From: Syntrophaceae bacterium | Lineage (GTDB): Bacteria > Desulfobacterota > Syntrophia > Syntrophales > UBA2192 | Reading direction: 5' to 3' | Assembly: GCA_013177795.1 (NCBI GenBank) | Contig: JABLXY010000004.1 | Location: forward strand, 172,001-236,000 | Length of the DNA stretch: 64,000 nucleotides | In this document: positions 60,864 through 64,000 of the stretch, one piece after another | Position numbering within the stretch: the stretch's first letter is position 1 | Layout of the letters: the number at the start of each line of letters is the position of its first letter | Notes under the pieces: model-generated | What the model was told of the DNA's origin: nothing | The model's input: the letters and a program-made list of their open reading frames with translations, nothing else | Databases searched by the model: none | Made by a program: the position numbers and the translations under genes

Positions 60864-63800
60864 TCACAGCGTCTCGTAGTTCTTGATCTTGCGCTCGCGC
60901 AGGTCCCGGTACACGGAACGGGCCACCTGCCGTCCGTCGAGCAGCGTGGTCACCGACACCTCGATGGGCCGCTCGCCGAGTTGCTCCAGTTTCGCCAGCA
61001 AGGATTCGAGCACCGGGCGAAGCGTCTCTCCCGGAGGTGCGGACGGCATGCCGGATTCCGGGCCGAGCGCTCCTTTGGTCTCGCCGAGAAGACGGGCCCG
61101 GCCGGTGGGAAGAGATGCGGCCGGTCGCTCCATCGGAACCGCCGCTCCGGTGCTTTCCAAGGAAGCGGCAATCGTGGGAGCTTCTCCCGCCATGACCGGT
61201 GTGAGCGCCAGAGTTCCCGCCAACATGGCCGGAGCGGCGATCTTGCCGGTCAGCCCGTTCATGAACCCGAATGCGCGGGTCATGGCCTCGGCGGGCGCGG
61301 ACGCCGCCTTGGTGATGCCTCCGGCCAGGGTTTGAATCAGCGCCGCACCGCTTCGGGTCAAGTCAGCGAGCGGGCCTTCCTTGGCATCGGAGAACGGAAG
61401 CAGATTCCGCACGAACGAAAGGGCCGACTTGGCGGCTTGGTACGGCGCGCTCACGGCGGACTTGATGCCGTCGCCCACCGCGGTCATGAACGCCTTGCCG
61501 CTCTCGAACGCCGATCCCGCCAGTGCGGACACGCTGGACACCAGAGATCCGAAGGCGCTCGATGCGGAGGTTTTGATTTGTTCCCATGCGGACGATACGA
61601 CCGATGCCAAACCCTCGAACGGGGCCTTGATCCACTCCCACGCGCTCTGCGCCATGGTCTTGAGGCTGTCCCATGCCGTCGACGCCATGCCGGTGATCCG
61701 GCTCCAAGCGGAGGAAGCGGTTCCTGCGATCCAGTCGAATGGTGCGGACAGGAGCGACCAGGACGACTGAAACAGCGAACCGATCCGGTTCCATCCACCC
61801 TGCAGAAGGTTGGCGATTCCATCCCAGGCCGCGCCGGCGGAGGTTTGAACCCGGTCCCAGGCCGCTCCCGCGGAATCAGCGATCCACGAAAAGGGCGTGC
61901 TGACGAGCGACCAAGCCGTGCGCCCGATGCTCCCGATGCTCCCCCAGAATCCGATTGCGGCGCTCGCGATGCCGTTCCATGCGGTCCCGGCTGCGGACTG
62001 CATCCAACCGAAGGGCGCGGACAACACGCCCGCAGCGCCACGCCCGAGCGTTATGAGCCCGTTCCAAGCGCTCGATGCCGCAGTGCCGACAGTGCGCCAG
62101 ACGGCGGACGCGGCCTCCGCTCCTTTTCTGAACGGCCAGGTGACCGCCGCAAGGATGCCGCTTCCCAGATTTTTCAAACCGTCCCACACCCAGCGGACCG
62201 CGTTCAGCATTCCTTGCAGCGCCAGACTCAGAACCTTGCCCGGCAGGGAAAGGACGCCGAGCATTCCCTTGGCCAGCGTCTTGAGAAGGGACGCGCCGGA
62301 GCCCGTGAGGTCCGACAGGGGGCCGGTCTGCGCGTCTGAAAAAGGCAGCAGTCTGCGGAGCCACCCGAGAGCCTTCTTGAGCGTCTCGAACGGATAGGTG
62401 ACCGCCGACCAGATGCCTTTTCCGACGGATACGAGAATCGCCTTGCCCGCCTCGAAGAAAGTCGTGTCGCCGGATAAGAATCCCCGCACCACGCCGAAGA
62501 CATCGGCCAGCGTTCGGACCAGAGGCAGGTTCATGAAGGCCGCAGTCAAAGCCGATGCCGCGGAAGCAAAAAAACTTCCGACGGCGGAGAAGAGTCCCTT
62601 GATGAAATCCCAGACACCGACGATCACGTCCCGGGCCCAGCGGAACGGCGTGGCCAGGAAATCGAAGATCGCTCCCCCGATGGCCTTGAGCCCGTCGAGC
62701 ACGGAGAGGTCACCGGTGAGGACCTGCCAGACTGTATGGACGACCCGGGCCGCCATGCGGAGCGCCTCGACCAAAAGCCTGACCGGCAGGAAGAACTTGT
62801 AGATGAACTTCCCCGCCTCGATGAAGGCGGTGACGATGGTCTTGCCGAGCCAGACGACCGCGCGCACCACCCAAGCCACCACCGTGATGACGGCCGCCAG
62901 GTTGTAGATGACGAACTTAAGGAGATACGCGCCGACCTTGGCGATCACACCGAGCACCGTGCCGAGGGTCTCGCCGAGACTCCGGTAGGAGGAGGCATCG
63001 GCGGAAGAGGCCGCCAAGCCGAAGATTTCAAGGACCGAGAAGATCGCTTTGTACAGCATGCCGTAAGCCTGCATGAGCGCCCGGACCGCGGGTTCGAGAA
63101 TCGCCCTGATCTTTCCGAACGCGTCGGAGAATGCCTCCCACAAGCCGGTCAGAAACTGGCGCACCCGGTAGTAGATGCGGAAGACCGTGACCACCAGTCC
63201 CATCAGTCCGGCCTGTTCGAGCTTCTGGGCCAGGTCGGCCGACATGGTTCCGGCTCCGCCGGAGAGCGAGGTGACGAGCGCCCGGATTCCCTGGAATACG
63301 AGTTGCACCTTTTCCCATGCGCCGAGGATGGTGTCCCTGATGCAGGCGAAGTTGGTCTCCCAAGCCCGTTTGAGGAGATAAACGGCGAGCACCACACCGC
63401 CGATGATCGCGACCACCGGAAGGAAATATGCCGCGAACGTGCTTCCCACACCGGCGATTGCCGCGCCCATGGCGGCAAGCCCCGCCTTGATGGCGGGGAG
63501 CATCAGGCCGATGGTCCCGGCCGCGGCGATCACTCCTCCGACGACTACCAGCACGGCACCCAGCGCCATGGACAAGGTCAGGAGAACCCTGGTCAACCCC
63601 GGCATCGAACGTGCGAGCTTCTGGAAAAACAGGACGGCCTTCGATATTCCCTGGATGATCGGGGTGACCACCGGAAGGAGCGTGCGGCCGAGGATTTCAG
63701 CGAGGTTTCCGACCTGCTGGCGCAAAAGCTGGAACTGACTCCCGATATCCATGTTCATGGCCTTCGCCATTTCCTCGGTGACAGCGGTGCCGCTCTTCAT

Positions 63801-64000
63801 CGCTTGTTCGATGGAGCTGATGTTGCCCTCCAGGGACTCCATTCCCTGGGACATCTGGAGCAGGAACTTCACCGCCTCGTCGGAGCCGAAAGCCTTCTTG
63901 ATCTGCACCTGCGCGGCTGCCTGGGAAAGGTCCGGAAATCGCGACTTGATCTCCTGGAGAATGGGGATGACCCCCTTGAGTCTCCCCGTGGAATCCACGA
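60864..64000 (-). CDS. Tail tape measure protein (N-terminus outside window)
   Basis: At least 1,044 residues, running off the right edge, so the start is not seen. It has the tape-measure pattern: a helical start (VQIKKAFGSDEAVKFLLQMS), long hydrophobic segments (VLLTLSMALGAVLVVVGGVI, AYFLPVVAIIGGVVLAVYLL) and dozens of repeats of Ala/Ser-Trp type (SAWNGLITLG, SAWDRVQTSAGAAWDGIA). It sets tail length and forms a channel during DNA or effector passage. The first gene of the visible tail operon. Confidence 0.88.
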   Translation of the reverse strand, partial: VDSTGRLKGVIPILQEIKSRFPDLSQAAAQVQIKKAFGSDEAVKFLLQMSQGMESLEGNISSIEQAMKSGTAVTEEMAKAMNMDIGSQFQLLRQQVGNLAEILGRTLLPVVTPIIQGISKAVLFFQKLARSMPGLTRVLLTLSMALGAVLVVVGGVIAAAGTIGLMLPAIKAGLAAMGAAIAGVGSTFAAYFLPVVAIIGGVVLAVYLLKRAWETNFACIRDTILGAWEKVQLVFQGIRALVTSLSGGAGTMSADLAQKLEQAGLMGLVVTVFRIYYRVRQFLTGLWEAFSDAFGKIRAILEPAVRALMQAYGMLYKAIFSVLEIFGLAASSADASSYRSLGETLGTVLGVIAKVGAYLLKFVIYNLAAVITVVAWVVRAVVWLGKTIVTAFIEAGKFIYKFFLPVRLLVEALRMAARVVHTVWQVLTGDLSVLDGLKAIGGAIFDFLATPFRWARDVIVGVWDFIKGLFSAVGSFFASAASALTAAFMNLPLVRTLADVFGVVRGFLSGDTTFFEAGKAILVSVGKGIWSAVTYPFETLKKALGWLRRLLPFSDAQTGPLSDLTGSGASLLKTLAKGMLGVLSLPGKVLSLALQGMLNAVRWVWDGLKNLGSGILAAVTWPFRKGAEAASAVWRTVGTAASSAWNGLITLGRGAAGVLSAPFGWMQSAAGTAWNGIASAAIGFWGSIGSIGRTAWSLVSTPFSWIADSAGAAWDRVQTSAGAAWDGIANLLQGGWNRIGSLFQSSWSLLSAPFDWIAGTASSAWSRITGMASTAWDSLKTMAQSAWEWIKAPFEGLASVVSSAWEQIKTSASSAFGSLVSSVSALAGSAFESGKAFMTAVGDGIKSAVSAPYQAAKSALSFVRNLLPFSDAKEGPLADLTRSGAALIQTLAGGITKAASAPAEAMTRAFGFMNGLTGKIAAPAMLAGTLALTPVMAGEAPTIAASLESTGAAVPMERPAASLPTGRARLLGETKGALGPESGMPSAPPGETLRPVLESLLAKLEQLGERPIEVSVTTLLDGRQVARSVYRDLRERKIKNYETL

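Overview
The window looks like chromosomal DNA of a G+C-rich anaerobe of the Desulfobacterota (former Deltaproteobacteria). This is inferred from gene content: a lactate racemase with GlcD/GlcF-type oxidase, sigma-54/NtrC-type metal control, an archaeal-type glycerol-1-phosphate dehydrogenase homologue and a mer operon with a probable UGA-selenocysteine codon. No rRNA, tRNA or CRISPR array was seen.

Region 1 (1-14,100) is core metabolism. It holds the end of a glycerol-1-phosphate dehydrogenase, a three-gene Fbp/Afu-type ABC importer, a divergent larA-glcD-glcF operon for lactate or 2-hydroxyacid oxidation, an MgtC-like membrane protein, a Fur/PerR regulator followed by katG, and an HMG-CoA-lyase-like TIM-barrel enzyme closed by a strong terminator.

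Region 2 (14,200-27,640) is a metal-stress island of visibly lower G+C. A histidine kinase with a Met-rich sensor domain, an NtrC-class regulator and a ZIP transporter sit between two effector arms. The left arm (minus strand) is ZraP-like, SHOCT, hypothetical, Ser/Thr kinase-FGE fusion, phosphoesterase, P-type ATPase. The right arm (plus strand) is ZraP-like, lipoprotein, SHOCT, multicopper oxidase. Each arm starts at a recognisable -24/-12 promoter, so the regulator probably drives both arms.

Region 3 (27,885-35,400) is mobile and defensive: an IS5-like element with imperfect terminal repeats, abutting an HNH nuclease gene and a type I restriction-modification operon (HTH protein, HsdR, HsdM, HsdS).

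Region 4 (35,532-38,375) is a four-gene, fully overlapping operon: amidoligase, DUF5049-like protein, class II glutamine amidotransferase and gamma-glutamylcyclotransferase-like protein. It looks like a complete module for making, altering and cleaving amide or gamma-glutamyl bonds, next to phage tail genes. Region 5 (38,586-42,383) is a mer operon on the opposite strand: merR, a merT-merP fusion, merA, a MerF-like transporter, a small CopZ-type metallochaperone with in-frame UGA and a SECIS-like hairpin, and a thioredoxin-like protein.

Region 6 (42,418 to the end, minus strand) is a contractile phage-type tail cluster. Read in the direction of transcription it runs tape measure, tube protein, LysM protein, gpD-like hub, M15 endolysin, holin-like proteins, gpV spike, PAAR tip, gp25, gpJ, gpI, then fibres. 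It includes an embedded glycosyltransferase and a nucleoside-deoxyribosyltransferase-like protein. Head genes lie outside the window, so prophage, tailocin and injection system cannot be told apart. The mer operon lies between the last fibre gene and the amidoligase operon, as expected of cargo in a mobile element.

The strongest candidates for new biology are the amidoligase operon beside the tail genes, the probable selenoprotein of the mer operon, and the two-armed sigma-54 metal regulon with its kinase-FGE protein.
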